From Deltaproteobacteria bacterium (GTDB lineage: Bacteria > Desulfobacterota > Binatia > Binatales > Binataceae), in the NCBI GenBank assembly GCA_021831785.1, contig JAKBMB010000032.1, positions 124,001 to 188,000 on the forward strand: a stretch of DNA of 64,000 nucleotides, given 5' to 3'. Under the pieces are notes generated by a model, which searched no databases, was not told the origin of the DNA, and worked only from the letters and a program-made list of their open reading frames with translations. Position numbers and translations under genes: made by a program. Each line of letters starts with the position of its first letter. Position 1 is the stretch's first letter. Below, in pieces: positions 52,355-62,238 of the stretch.

Positions 52355-53488
52355 TCACAGCCGGCGCAGCATCGAACGCTGCAGCTCTTTGACCTGCGCG
52401 CGCATCTGCTCGACAAATTGCACGGGCCGGCCGCTTTCGCTCGCCTCGCGCGCGAGCGCGTCGAATTTCTCAAGAATTCTGGCCAGTTTGGCGTGCAATT
52501 CGACCAGCGCGCGATTTTTCATCTCCCCGCTGTCCCATTGACGCTCTTGGTAGTCTTGGCAAAGCTCCTGGCCTTGAATCAACAATTGGCGCGCCTGCTC
52601 CTCAAAACCCTTTACCAGACGATGGAGCGTGTCATGAACTTTGGGCCGTTCTTCCGGGTCCTTCCATAGCAGGTGCTCGAGAAACAGTAGATCGTCTTCT
52701 CTCACCTCTTCGCTGCCGGCCAGCACCGCATGAGCTTTCAGTACCGCGAGCGCGCCTCGCCAGCGCCGGTCGGAGACGATCAGTTCCTGGCGCGCAAGCT
52801 CGCGCCGCGCGTCCGTCACGAGCTTGAGCACCGCGCCTGGCAGCGCAACGCTTTCGACCTTCCGGCGCAGCTCGCCGAACTCGGCCCAGGTCAGCCGCGT
52901 GCGGCTCGGCGCACGCGCGCCCTGCAGCATCTTAAGAAAGCGGAAGTCCTCGACGATATAGTCGACCACGAAGCGCAGCATGAAGCGGTCATACAGGGCC
53001 GTCAGTTCCTCCTCGTCGGGAAGTTCGTTTGAGGCCCCGAACAGGCTTATCAAAGGCACGCTCACACGCTCCCGGCCATTGTGAAACAGCCGTTCGTTGA
53101 TGAGCGTGAGCAGCGCGTTCAGGATCGAAGAGTTGGACTTGAAGACCTCGTCCAGAAAAGCGATATGCGCCTCGGGCAACTTGCCCGTCGTTACGCGCCG
53201 ATAGTCGTCGTTCTCGAGTCCTTTGAGGCTCACCGCGCCGAAAACCTCTTCCGGAGTGCTGAACTTGGTAAGCAGCCACTGGAAGTAGTTGGCCCCTTCG
53301 ATACGCTGACACAGCTCCTCGGCCAGCATCGATTTCGCCGTCCCCGGCGGGCCGATGATAAGCACGTGATTCGCCGAGAGCAGAGCGCACAGCGCGCCGT
53401 CGATAAGCTCGGCACGCTCCATGAACGCCTGATTAAGTTCCTCGCGAATCCGGCTAAGTTTGGCCTCTGCTTGGCTCATTGGGTTCAC
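52355..53488 (-). CDS. ravA: MoxR-family AAA ATPase, RavA-like
   Basis: 377 residues. Walker A GPPGTAKS (46-53), Walker B FLDEVFKSNS and the MoxR sensor ASNELPDEEE. The C-terminal helical extension (EEQARQLLIQGQEL ... LVELHAKLARILEKF) resembles the RavA triple-helix/LARA region in a short form. The usual partner ViaA is not adjacent; a ViaA-like gene lies at 25826-27412. recO follows after 13 bases. Confidence 0.88.
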   Translation of the reverse strand: MNPMSQAEAKLSRIREELNQAFMERAELIDGALCALLSANHVLIIGPPGTAKSMLAEELCQRIEGANYFQWLLTKFSTPEEVFGAVSLKGLENDDYRRVTTGKLPEAHIAFLDEVFKSNSSILNALLTLINERLFHNGRERVSVPLISLFGASNELPDEEELTALYDRFMLRFVVDYIVEDFRFLKMLQGARAPSRTRLTWAEFGELRRKVESVALPGAVLKLVTDARRELARQELIVSDRRWRGALAVLKAHAVLAGSEEVREDDLLFLEHLLWKDPEERPKVHDTLHRLVKGFEEQARQLLIQGQELCQDYQERQWDSGEMKNRALVELHAKLARILEKFDALAREASESGRPVQFVEQMRAQVKELQRSMLRRL

Positions 53489-53768
53489 GCCACCTCGGCG
53501 TCAACCTAAACTTACCAGACCAGGCCCGGTGCTCAAACGACGGCGCTAAGGCCGGATCCGAGGGCACAGCGTCCTCTTGCCGAGCTAAGCACCATGCCGT
53601 TCGAGGGTTGCCTTCAACACCGGCCCCGCCTAACTTAGGTGGCAACCGCTAGGTACGCAGACACGCTCGCGGCGGTCTGCGTTGGGGTCATGTGGGCCAG
53701 GAGCGGCCCGCACCCCAGGCTGGAGGAATGCTGAAGGCTGAACTCAAATGTAAAAAAGGAGGGCCGGC

Positions 53769-54656
53769 ATGAGCACGGCGAAGACCATCTTTGCGGCATT
53801 CGGGGTCGATGTAGACGCGGTGGCGGGATGGCTGGGTTCCTACGGCGGCGCGGACTCGCCGATGGACATCTCGCGGGGATTGTTCTCCGGCGAGATAGGC
53901 ACGCCAAGGCTGCTTAAGCTTTTCGGCCGCTGCGGAATCAAAACTAGCTGGTTTATCCCGGGTCATTCCATCGAGACATTTCCCGAACAGATGCGCGAAA
54001 TACACGACGCCGGACACGAAATCGGCGCCCATGGCTACTCGCACGAAAATCCTGTCTCGATGACTCCGCGGCAGGAAGAGGACGTCTTAAAGAAATCGAT
54101 CGAGCTGATCGAGAAGTTGTCCGGCAAAAAGCCCCGCGGCTACGTTGCCCCGTGGTGGGAGATGTCCGCGGTCACGGCGGACCTACTGCTCAAGCATGGT
54201 TTCAAGTACGACCATAGCCAAGGACACGGCGACTTTCAGCCGTACTACGCGCGGGTCGGCGACTCGTGGACCAAGATTGACTATTCCAAGCCGGCCGGCG
54301 AGTGGATGAAACCGCTTAAGCGCGGGCGCGCGGTTGATTTGGTCGAGTTCTCCGCCAACTGGTACGTCGATGACCTGCCGCCGATGATGTTTATCAAGGC
54401 CGCGCCCAACAGCCACGGCTTCGTCAATCCCAGGGACATCGAGCAGATGTGGTGCGACCAGTTCGACTGGGTTTACCGTGAGCATGACTACGCCGTCTTT
54501 CCGATCACGATTCATCCCGACGTCTCGGGGCGTCCGCAGGTGCTGCTGATGCTCGAGCGGGTGATCGCGCACATCAGCAGCCATCCCGGGGTAAAGTGGT
54601 GCACCTTTGAAGAGATGGCCGAGGACTTCCGACGGCGCCATCCGTTCCGCGGCTAA
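53769..54656 (+). CDS. polysaccharide deacetylase-fold protein (PuuE/HpPgdA-like)
   Basis: 295 residues with a very strong AAAGGAGG site 7 bases before the ATG. NodB-fold motif 1 is [11 protein letters not shown] (D14, D16), motif 2 is GAHGYSHEN (H88, H92), motif 3 is APWWEMS. This variant (LGSYGG near 22-27, [14 protein letters not shown]) matches the subgroup that includes HpPgdA and PuuE-type allantoinase-like enzymes, not classical secreted CE4 enzymes; no signal peptide. Neighbouring amidase, hydantoinase and carbamoylase genes make a role in N-heterocycle or ureide breakdown plausible. Confidence 0.85.
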   Translation: MSTAKTIFAAFGVDVDAVAGWLGSYGGADSPMDISRGLFSGEIGTPRLLKLFGRCGIKTSWFIPGHSIETFPEQMREIHDAGHEIGAHGYSHENPVSMTPRQEEDVLKKSIELIEKLSGKKPRGYVAPWWEMSAVTADLLLKHGFKYDHSQGHGDFQPYYARVGDSWTKIDYSKPAGEWMKPLKRGRAVDLVEFSANWYVDDLPPMMFIKAAPNSHGFVNPRDIEQMWCDQFDWVYREHDYAVFPITIHPDVSGRPQVLLMLERVIAHISSHPGVKWCTFEEMAEDFRRRHPFRG

Positions 54657-54820
54657 TCTGCCGCGCCTCGAGCCACGGCCATCTTAGGTCTGGCGGACGA
54701 CCCGTGCCGTCGCTACCCCGGCCGTGCAGCCTTAGGAACCGGGGCTGGCGCTTATTCTCGCGGTCCGTCGAAGACGCGGCTACTTGACCCGGCAAAGTGG
54801 GCCTGACTCGGCCCGGAAAG

Positions 54821-56029
54821 TTAGCCACGGGCGGTGCGCAACCGCTCGTCGAGCTTTTTCGCGACCTCGAGGAGTTGCAGGTCGCTGCCTTTCGGCCCGG
54901 TCAGGGCAATGCCGACCGGCAGCTCGTCGTCTTTCGTCGCCGGCACGACGACCACGGGCAGCCCGCAGGTGCTTGCCAGATTGGTGAGCCGCAGGATTTT
55001 CCCCCGCGCCTCGAACGTGGCCTGCGGGTCGTCAAAAACACTGAACTTCGGCGCCGGCCCCGGCGCGGCCGGAAGCACAAGGATCGAGCGCCCGGCGAGC
55101 AGCGCCTCGATCTGCCTGACTATCGCGTTGCGAGCAGCCGAGGCGCGGCCCACTTCCCCGGCCTTTATCTCGCCGGCGGCTTGCAGCAGCCGAGCGACAT
55201 CCTGGCCCAGCCGCGGCTTGCGCTCGATGACCCACTGCTCGTGGACGCCCCAAACCTCGGCGGCTTGCACGATTCGCTGCGAATCAAAGGCGGCCTGCAG
55301 CAGACCCGTGCGAACCTCCGCGCTGCAAAGACCCATCTCTTCAAATGCGCTTCGCGCGCGCTCGACCACGGCTCGTCCCGCCGGCTCGGCCAATCCCAGC
55401 GCGTCGCTCTCGACTAACACGCGGTCAAGCGCGAGCGTCGGCAGGCTTACCGGCGGCCGCAGCAGCACTCTGCCCACAGTTTCGAGCAAGGAAGCGCTTG
55501 CGGCGAAAATTCCGACGGTATCGAAGGAGGCGGCAAGCGGCACTACACCGGCGGCCGGTATGTGATCATGGGTCGGGCGAAATCCGTAGATGCCGCAAAA
55601 AGAGGCGGGAACGCGAACCGAGCCGCCGGTATCGGTGCCAAGCGCGAAAGGCACCAACTCCGCGCCCACGGCGACCGCCGACCCCGAGCTTGACCCGCCC
55701 GGAATACGTTCGGGATCGCGAGGATTTTTCGGCGTGCCGAAGTGGGGGTTTATCCCGGTGATGCCATAGGCTAGCTCGTGCAAATTGGCTTTGCCGACCA
55801 GCTCCGCTCCGGCCTGCTCGAGGGCCTTGATCACCCACGCGTCCTCGGCCGGCACGCCGTGCCATTCGGCGAAGTCGGGATTGCCGGCGGTAGTCGGAAC
55901 TCCTGCCACGTCGAACAAGTCCTTCGCGACGTACTTGAGCCCCCAAAGCTCCCCCGACGGCGCCCCCTTGCGCCCTTCAATCGTCCTGAGCAAACAGTGC
56001 GCTAAATCAAACTTCTTCACCTGCTTCAT
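54821..56029 (-). CDS. amidase-signature amidohydrolase
   Basis: 402 residues from the ATG at 56029; the 41 upstream in-frame codons are probably not translated. Ser-cisSer-Lys triad: K36 (YVAKD), the GGSSSGS loop (111-117) and nucleophile S137 (GTDTGGSVRVP). Amidase-signature enzymes hydrolyse C-N bonds in amides, ureides or allophanate. Convergent with the deacetylase-fold gene and divergent from the hydantoinase; substrate unknown. Confidence 0.88.
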   Translation of the reverse strand: MKQVKKFDLAHCLLRTIEGRKGAPSGELWGLKYVAKDLFDVAGVPTTAGNPDFAEWHGVPAEDAWVIKALEQAGAELVGKANLHELAYGITGINPHFGTPKNPRDPERIPGGSSSGSAVAVGAELVPFALGTDTGGSVRVPASFCGIYGFRPTHDHIPAAGVVPLAASFDTVGIFAASASLLETVGRVLLRPPVSLPTLALDRVLVESDALGLAEPAGRAVVERARSAFEEMGLCSAEVRTGLLQAAFDSQRIVQAAEVWGVHEQWVIERKPRLGQDVARLLQAAGEIKAGEVGRASAARNAIVRQIEALLAGRSILVLPAAPGPAPKFSVFDDPQATFEARGKILRLTNLASTCGLPVVVVPATKDDELPVGIALTGPKGSDLQLLEVAKKLDERLRTARG

Positions 56030-56509
56030 CCGGGTCGTCCGCTCCTGCTCTGGTCTCTTTAAATTGTTGAGCTTCGCATGGTCGGGTTGCAAACCGAACG
56101 CAAGCCTTGATGCCGCGGCCCCGGCGTCCAACGTCATGCGAAGCGCGACCACGCGCGCCGCGGCCTACTGAGAACTGCACATCAGAGTGACACTTCCGCT
56201 CTTGCCGGATTCCCTGGTTCGTCATTCTCGCGCGTGGCTGCCGCGCGAAGAATCCCGGTTTTTCCGCCCGCCGTGGCAGCGCAATCCGGGATTCCTCGCG
56301 CGCGCCGGACACCCGCGCGGGAATGACACAAAGAGCCGCAGTAGAGCGGGGCCCTTGTCACTATCTTATGCAGTATTCAATAAGACCCCTCTCGAAGCGG
56401 CAGTGGGCTGCGCGGACGCCGACCGCAGAATCTGGAGCGCCTTCGCGCCTCGTATGGTAGGATGAGCGCCATCGGCCAAAGGAGCCGCAGGACAAGGCGG
56501 GTTATTAAG
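56030..56509. other. divergent gap with repeat copy 2
   Basis: 480 bases; 200 are the dispersed repeat (56183-56382). The dihydropyrimidinase promoter should lie to its right. Confidence 0.6.
56183..56382 (+). repeat. 200-bp dispersed repeat, copy 2
   Basis: Same orientation and length as 40305-40504, about 75% identical without gaps. Here the inverted symmetry is clearer: GTCATTCTCGCGCG ... GAATCCCGG at 56221-56258 is answered by CCGGGATTCCTCGCGCGC ... GGGAATGAC at 56286-56327, so the whole core can fold into one long imperfect hairpin. Confidence 0.85.
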
Positions 56510-57922
56510 ATGGGACTCATCGCAATAAAAAACGGGCGAATCGTTACTGCCAGCGACGATTATCAGGCGGATATTCTGGTCAAGGACGGACGCGTCGAGA
56601 CCATCGCGCGTCAGCTCCCGCTCGCGCCGGATGTCCAAAGCTATGACGCCGGCGGCCTTTTGGTTTTGCCAGGGGGCGTGGATGTTCACACGCATATCGA
56701 CTGGGAATTCGGTGCCGCGCGCACGGCCGACACCTTTTATACCGCGAGCATGGCTGCGGCCTTCGGCGGCACCACGACCATCATCGACTTCTGCAATCAG
56801 CCTCCGGGCCGCAGCCCGCTGCTCGGCCTGGAGGACTGGCATCGGCGCAGGGCCAACGCGTCGGTCGACGTCGGCGCCCATATGATTTTGCTTGACGTCA
56901 ACGACCAGGCGCTGGCCGATATGAAGACGTTGATCGAGCGCGAAGGAGTGACCAGCTTCAAGCTCTTCATGGCCTACCCGGGCGTGCTGATGGTGGACGA
57001 CGGAGCGCTGTTCAAGGCGATGCGCGTGGCGGCGCACAAGAGCGCGCTGATTTGCGTACACGCCGAAAACGGCCCGGTGATCAAAGTCTTGGCCGACGAA
57101 GCCGTGGCGCGCGGCGACCTCGCGCCGAGATATCACGCGCTCACGCGGCCGTCGCTGATGGAGGGCGAGGCGACTCATCGCGCGATCAGGCTCGCCGAGC
57201 TCGCCGGCGCGCCGCTTTACATCGTTCATCTCTCGGCCGGCGAGGCGCTCGCCGCGGTTGTCGAGGCCCGCGACCAGGCCCTGCCGATATACGCGGAGAC
57301 TTGTCCGCACTACTTATTCCTGACCCGCGAGGAGTACGAGCGCGCAGCGTTCGAGGGCGCGAAGTACGTGATGACGCCGCCGCTGCGTGACCGGTCGCAT
57401 CAAGAGCGCCTGTGGCGCGGCCTCAAGACCGACGATCTGCAGGTCGTCTCCACCGATCACTGCCCGTTTTGCTTCAACGAACAGCCCTACGGACTCAAAT
57501 TCTCAAAGCAGCAGGGAGCCAACGACTTCAGCAAAATTCCCAATGGCGCGCCCGGACTCGAAACGCGCATGGCGCTGCTCTTTGACGGCGGCGTAGGCGA
57601 GCGCCGGATGTCACTTAATCGATTCGTCGAGCTCACCGCGACCGCGCCGGCCAAGTTATTCGGCTTGTTTCCTCGCAAAGGCACGATCGCGGTAGGCTCG
57701 GACGCGGACATCGTCCTGCTCGACCCCGAAGAATCCTGGACCATTAACGCGTCGACCCATCACAGCCGCGTCGACTATAGCCTCTTCGAGGGCCGCCGGG
57801 TGCGCGGCCGCGTAAAGAAGGTCTTCTTGCGCGGCAATCTGATCGTGGACGGCGAGCGATGGCACGGGCGCGAAGGGCTGGGACAATTTCTCGCCCGCCG
57901 CGCGTTTAACGTTCCATACTGA
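56510..57922 (+). CDS. dihydropyrimidinase / D-hydantoinase
   Basis: 470 residues from the ATG at 56510 (a further ATG at 56462 gives a basic 16-residue leader). Cyclic amidohydrolase metal ligands: HTH (H60, H62), carboxylated K151 in TSFKLFM, His in CVHAEN and IVHLSAGEA, Asp in STDHCPF. It opens dihydropyrimidine or hydantoin rings to N-carbamoyl acids. The matching N-carbamoyl hydrolase is 4.3 kb away at 62239, beyond the SbcCD-like pair. Confidence 0.93.
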   Translation: MGLIAIKNGRIVTASDDYQADILVKDGRVETIARQLPLAPDVQSYDAGGLLVLPGGVDVHTHIDWEFGAARTADTFYTASMAAAFGGTTTIIDFCNQPPGRSPLLGLEDWHRRRANASVDVGAHMILLDVNDQALADMKTLIEREGVTSFKLFMAYPGVLMVDDGALFKAMRVAAHKSALICVHAENGPVIKVLADEAVARGDLAPRYHALTRPSLMEGEATHRAIRLAELAGAPLYIVHLSAGEALAAVVEARDQALPIYAETCPHYLFLTREEYERAAFEGAKYVMTPPLRDRSHQERLWRGLKTDDLQVVSTDHCPFCFNEQPYGLKFSKQQGANDFSKIPNGAPGLETRMALLFDGGVGERRMSLNRFVELTATAPAKLFGLFPRKGTIAVGSDADIVLLDPEESWTINASTHHSRVDYSLFEGRRVRGRVKKVFLRGNLIVDGERWHGREGLGQFLARRAFNVPY

Positions 57923-58184
57923 CTAGAAACAGCAGGCCGGCTTGCTGAGTACGCTGCGGCATCATCCAACCAACTGATTCGGAGAGGTCAACCGGGTGCA
58001 GGCAGACGTAGAACATGACTTTATTTATGTGGACCAAGAAAGTTTAGAGCGATACAAGCCTACCTCAATTCGGCAACTGGTTGATGGCTTCGGGGAATAC
58101 AGAGGGAAAATCTAACCAGGGGCTGCACCTGACCACTATTCCGCAGCGCCTCATAGCGGCAGGTGAGCTTTCAGGAGCCAACGC

Positions 58185-59312
58185 ATGAAGTTTCTCCACA
58201 CCGCAGACTGGCAGATCGGCATGCGCGCCGCGCACGTTGGGGCGGCGGGGCCGCGCGTGCGCGAGGAACGGCTGATCGCTGCGCGGCGAGTGATCGATGC
58301 GGCGCGCAGTGCGGGAGCGGAGTTTGTGGTCGTCTGCGGAGACACGTTCGAGGACAACGGCGTCGACCGCGTGCTTGTGCAGAAAGTGGCGGACATCCTG
58401 GATGCATCCGGCAGACCGGTTTATGTAACCCCCGGAAATCATGATCCGTTGATGCCCGGGTCGGTATGGGAGCATCCGGCGTGGCGGTCGAGCGACAACC
58501 TACACGTGCTACGGGAAGAAACACCGATCAAGGTGTCGGACGGAACGCTTTTCCCGTGTCCGGCGCGAGAGCAGCACTCGGGCAAGGATCCGACGGCGTG
58601 GATTCCCGCAGGTGACTCGCGCGGGATTCGCGTAGGGCTGGCGCACGGGACAGTTGAAGGGGTGTACCAGGAGGAGCCCGATTATCCGATCCCACGCAAT
58701 GCAGCGGTGCGGGCGGGTCTGGACTACCTCGCCATCGGCCATTGGCACTCAACGGCAACCTATCCGGCAACCGACGGAACAGTCCGCATGGCCTACTCCG
58801 GTACGCACGAGACGACGAAGTTCGGCGAACGGGATAGCGGGAACGCATTGATCGTGGAGATCGCCGGAGCCGGCGCAGCGCCGGTCATCACTCCGGTTCG
58901 AACAGGTGGACTTACGTGGTCGGTGATCGAGGAGGAGCTGCGCCAGCCGGGCGACCTCGCGCGTCTGCGTCAACGCGCCGAAGCGCTCGAGAATCCGAGC
59001 GCCACGCTGCTGGACCTGCGCGTCGCGGGTTTGCTGTCCGCGCAAGATCGCGACGAACTGGCACGCATCGAGGAGATTCTCGCGTCACGATTCCTCTTCG
59101 GCCGCATTGACTCGGCGCGGCTGCGGCCGTCGCCGAGCGATGACAGCTGGATCGCCGGTCTGCCGGCAGGCGCGCTGCGCGAGGCCGCGGCAAACCTACG
59201 GGAGCTGGCGGACCCGGCGTACGCCGGCCAACGTCCGGAAGGCGCGTCGCCTGAAGTCGCGTGCCGGGCGTTGTTGGAGTTGTATGCGTTGGCGTCGGAG
59301 AGTGCCGCGTGA
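58185..59312 (+). CDS. SbcD/Mre11-like exonuclease (YhaO-type)
   Basis: 375 residues, calcineurin-like phosphoesterase: HTADWQIG, VVVCGDTFEDN, TPGNHDP, GLAHGT and GHWHS supply the di-metal site. AGGAG lies 8 bases before the ATG. The C-terminal part (about 270-375) is helical and would bind the partner coiled coil. It overlaps the ATPase gene by four bases (GTGA). It is closer to YhaO-like proteins than to E. coli SbcD in lacking the longer capping domain. Confidence 0.88.
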   Translation: MKFLHTADWQIGMRAAHVGAAGPRVREERLIAARRVIDAARSAGAEFVVVCGDTFEDNGVDRVLVQKVADILDASGRPVYVTPGNHDPLMPGSVWEHPAWRSSDNLHVLREETPIKVSDGTLFPCPAREQHSGKDPTAWIPAGDSRGIRVGLAHGTVEGVYQEEPDYPIPRNAAVRAGLDYLAIGHWHSTATYPATDGTVRMAYSGTHETTKFGERDSGNALIVEIAGAGAAPVITPVRTGGLTWSVIEEELRQPGDLARLRQRAEALENPSATLLDLRVAGLLSAQDRDELARIEEILASRFLFGRIDSARLRPSPSDDSWIAGLPAGALREAAANLRELADPAYAGQRPEGASPEVACRALLELYALASESAA

Positions 59313-62029
59313 TTCTTCGCTCGATTGCCGTCCAAGGGTGGAGGTGTTTTGCGAACCCGGTCTCGGTTGGTCCGTTCACCGACGGTTTGAATGTTTTGCA
59401 CGCACCTAACGCCACCGGGAAGTCCACGCTCTTTGAAGCCCTGCTACGCGGCCTGCTCGACGGGTATCGAGTCACTGGCCGTGATGTCGAAACCCTACGG
59501 CCATGGGGACGCGAGCTGGCTCCCACCGTTACGGTAGAGTTCTCGCACGGCGGTGCGGACTACCGAATGACGAAACGCTTCCTCGACCATCCGGCGGCTG
59601 AGCTGGAGCGTGGTGAAAATGGAAGCTTCGTTCGGATGGCGGAGGGCGAGGCCGCGGACGAAAAGATCCGAGGGATTCTCACGCGCAATCCGCCGGGACG
59701 CGGCTTGTCACGCCCAGAGAATTGGGGACTTGCTCAGGTCTTATGGGCACCACAGGGCGACCTGGCGCTCGGCAAATTGTCGGGCGATCTTGTGGCAGAC
59801 ATTCGAACCGCCCTTGGTGTGCAGGTGTCGGGTCCGGGCAGCGGGCCGCTGGAGGAGCGAATCGAGACGGCGTACCTTCGTTTCTTCACTGCTGGCGGCC
59901 AGTACCGGCGAGGCAAGGATGCGCCAGCAGTGGTGCGGTTGCGTGAGAGCTTGCAGGCCGCACTCGAAGCGCAGCGCGCTGCGGGTGAGCAGCAGCGGGC
60001 ATTCGAGGAGGCGGCACGTCGGGTCGAGGATCTGCGCGCGCGCCGCGCACAAGCCCGCCGCGACGCCGAAGCGCTCACCAAATCCCTCCGCGACGCACGG
60101 GCGCGAGTTGAAGCGTACAGGGAGCTCATCTCAAATAAGGCACAACGCGTGGAGCGGGTGAAGGCCGCCGAGGCTCAGCACCGCGAGCTGAAGCAGCGAA
60201 TCGACGCTATCAAGACTGCGGCAAAGGAGCTGGGCGACGTGCGGCTCGACCTCACCCAACTTCGTTCCGAGTTGCCGTCGTGGGTTCGCGAGGTGGAACA
60301 ACGCGAGAAAGAAGCCGCGCGGACGCAGACGGCGCTCGAAGATGTCCGCAAGACGCGCGACGCGAATGAAGCGACCAGGCAGCGCGCCGAGCTCGCGGGC
60401 CGGTATCTCGATGAGTTGCGTCGGGCGTCGGCCCTTGGTGATCGATTGCGCAGAATTGCCGAGGCGTCGGAAGCTCTTGTGCAGCACAAATTGGAGCGTA
60501 GCCGCTTGGTCGCACCCGATGCGAAGACGCTGCGCGCGATTCGCAAGGCAATGAAGGACCGCGACGACGCACGGATGCGTCTCGATGCCGCGCTGATCAC
60601 GCTGGAGATCGTTCCCCAGAAAGCCGGTGCGGTGATTGTCGTGTCTGGTGAGCAACCGGGAGAATTCTCACTCTCAGCGGGAATACCCGCGCAAGTAAAA
60701 GGATCACCCGAAGTCGTTGTTGATTTGCCCGGCATCGCCCGCCTCCGCGCCCGCGGGCCCACCGGATCGATCGCTGAGATCCGCGCCGAACGCGAGAAGG
60801 CGGCGCAAAAGCTGAAGGCTTTGACGGAGGCATTTGGGAGCGCAGACCTCGAAATTCTGGACGCGTTGCAGGACAAGGCGACGGAGCTGGACCAACGAGT
60901 AGCGGCCGCGCAAACAGAAAGCGACACCCTGCTGGCTGGGGAAACGGTCGAGCAGATCGAAACGGAACGCGCTACGCTCGCGGCGGCGATCTCGCGAACC
61001 ATCGCGGATTATCCGGACTGGCGCGACGCACCTCCCGACGCGGCAGGTCTCAAAGCTGCGGCCGAGGCGAGCAAGCGCGCCTTCCTCGCCGCTCTCGACA
61101 CAGCCGAGGCCGCGCGCGACGCCGCGCAAGCCGCACTCAACGATGCCAGCCAGCAACGGGGCACGGTTGAGGTGCGCATTGAAGAGACCGACCGACGCGA
61201 GCGATCGCTGGCCGCCACGCTCGCCGAGCTCACCAACGACGGCAAGTCTGAGGGAGACCGCGGGAGTGAGATGAGAAGAGTCGCCCTTGCCTGGGAGGCT
61301 GCGCGCGCAGGTCTCGAAGAGATCGAAGCCAAGCTCGCCGAGTTTGGCGATGATCCCGGCGCCACGGCGACCACGTTGGAGAAGCAACTACAGGCGGCCG
61401 ACGATACGGCAACCAAAGCGCTCGAACAGGAAAAGCGCGAAGAGGGCCGCCTCTCGCACGTTTCAGCGCAGGGCCCGTACTCTGCCCTCGCTCGGGCGGA
61501 GGAGGAAGTCGCGCGGTTGAACCGCGAGATTACCGGCGAAGAATTGCAGATGGCCGCCATCCGCCTGCTGCGGACAACAGTGGAGCAGTCTCGAAACGCA
61601 GCGCTAGCCGCCATAGCGGCTCCGGTCGAAGCCGCTGCAACGCGCACGCTACAGCGCATTGCCGGCAATCGGCTGGGCCGCGTCCAGCTCGGGGAAGCGT
61701 TCGAGCCCACGCAGATGACGCCGGGGATTGCGGATGCACCGGTTTCGATCGAAAGCATGTCGGGCGGCGAGCGCGAGCAAATCTATCTCGCCACGCGTCT
61801 CGCGTTGGCCGACGTGCTTGCCAAAGGCGAGCGCCAACTCGTGGTGCTGGATGACGTGTTGGTTGCGACAGACTCCGGCCGCTTCGCCCGTGTCATGCGA
61901 ATCCTGGAAGAGGCCGCGCAGCGATTGCAGTTGCTCATCCTTACGTGTCACCCAGAACGGTACCGGGGTCTGGAAGGCGCACGCTTCTTCGATCTGGAGG
62001 TAATTCTTCGTGATAGTGCGGCGGCGTGA
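59309..62029 (+). CDS. SbcC/Rad50-like ATPase without zinc hook (YhaN-type)
   Basis: 906 residues from the GTG overlapping the previous stop. Walker A NATGKST (34-40), ABC signature SMSGGEREQ (about 817-825), Walker B LVVLDDVLVATDS and an H-loop CHPERY close the ATPase head. Between lies about 600 residues of Glu/Arg/Ala coiled coil. No CxxC hook exists: the only cysteines are near the two ends. At the coiled-coil apex (about 428-488) is a beta-like, Gly/Val-rich segment (AGAVIVVSGEQPGEFSLSAG, VVVDLPGIARLRARG). Forms a DNA-end processing complex with the SbcD-like protein. Confidence 0.88.
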   Translation: MILRSIAVQGWRCFANPVSVGPFTDGLNVLHAPNATGKSTLFEALLRGLLDGYRVTGRDVETLRPWGRELAPTVTVEFSHGGADYRMTKRFLDHPAAELERGENGSFVRMAEGEAADEKIRGILTRNPPGRGLSRPENWGLAQVLWAPQGDLALGKLSGDLVADIRTALGVQVSGPGSGPLEERIETAYLRFFTAGGQYRRGKDAPAVVRLRESLQAALEAQRAAGEQQRAFEEAARRVEDLRARRAQARRDAEALTKSLRDARARVEAYRELISNKAQRVERVKAAEAQHRELKQRIDAIKTAAKELGDVRLDLTQLRSELPSWVREVEQREKEAARTQTALEDVRKTRDANEATRQRAELAGRYLDELRRASALGDRLRRIAEASEALVQHKLERSRLVAPDAKTLRAIRKAMKDRDDARMRLDAALITLEIVPQKAGAVIVVSGEQPGEFSLSAGIPAQVKGSPEVVVDLPGIARLRARGPTGSIAEIRAEREKAAQKLKALTEAFGSADLEILDALQDKATELDQRVAAAQTESDTLLAGETVEQIETERATLAAAISRTIADYPDWRDAPPDAAGLKAAAEASKRAFLAALDTAEAARDAAQAALNDASQQRGTVEVRIEETDRRERSLAATLAELTNDGKSEGDRGSEMRRVALAWEAARAGLEEIEAKLAEFGDDPGATATTLEKQLQAADDTATKALEQEKREEGRLSHVSAQGPYSALARAEEEVARLNREITGEELQMAAIRLLRTTVEQSRNAALAAIAAPVEAAATRTLQRIAGNRLGRVQLGEAFEPTQMTPGIADAPVSIESMSGGEREQIYLATRLALADVLAKGERQLVVLDDVLVATDSGRFARVMRILEEAAQRLQLLILTCHPERYRGLEGARFFDLEVILRDSAAA

Positions 62030-62238
62030 TCCTTATGAGGCACAATGCCGTCAGCGCGGTGGACGCTTGCGCCCGCCAAGCGGATTGCTCGCTCTGCAAA
62101 GCCGCCGTCGCCTTATAGGAGCGGTGAGACCAGCGATAAGCGGACCCTTTTGCGCGGTCAGCCTGGCAACGGAGCAGATAGATGCTATCGCGATAAGGCG
62201 GCTGCGCAGAATGAAGCACTCGCGGCATGGAGGAAATC

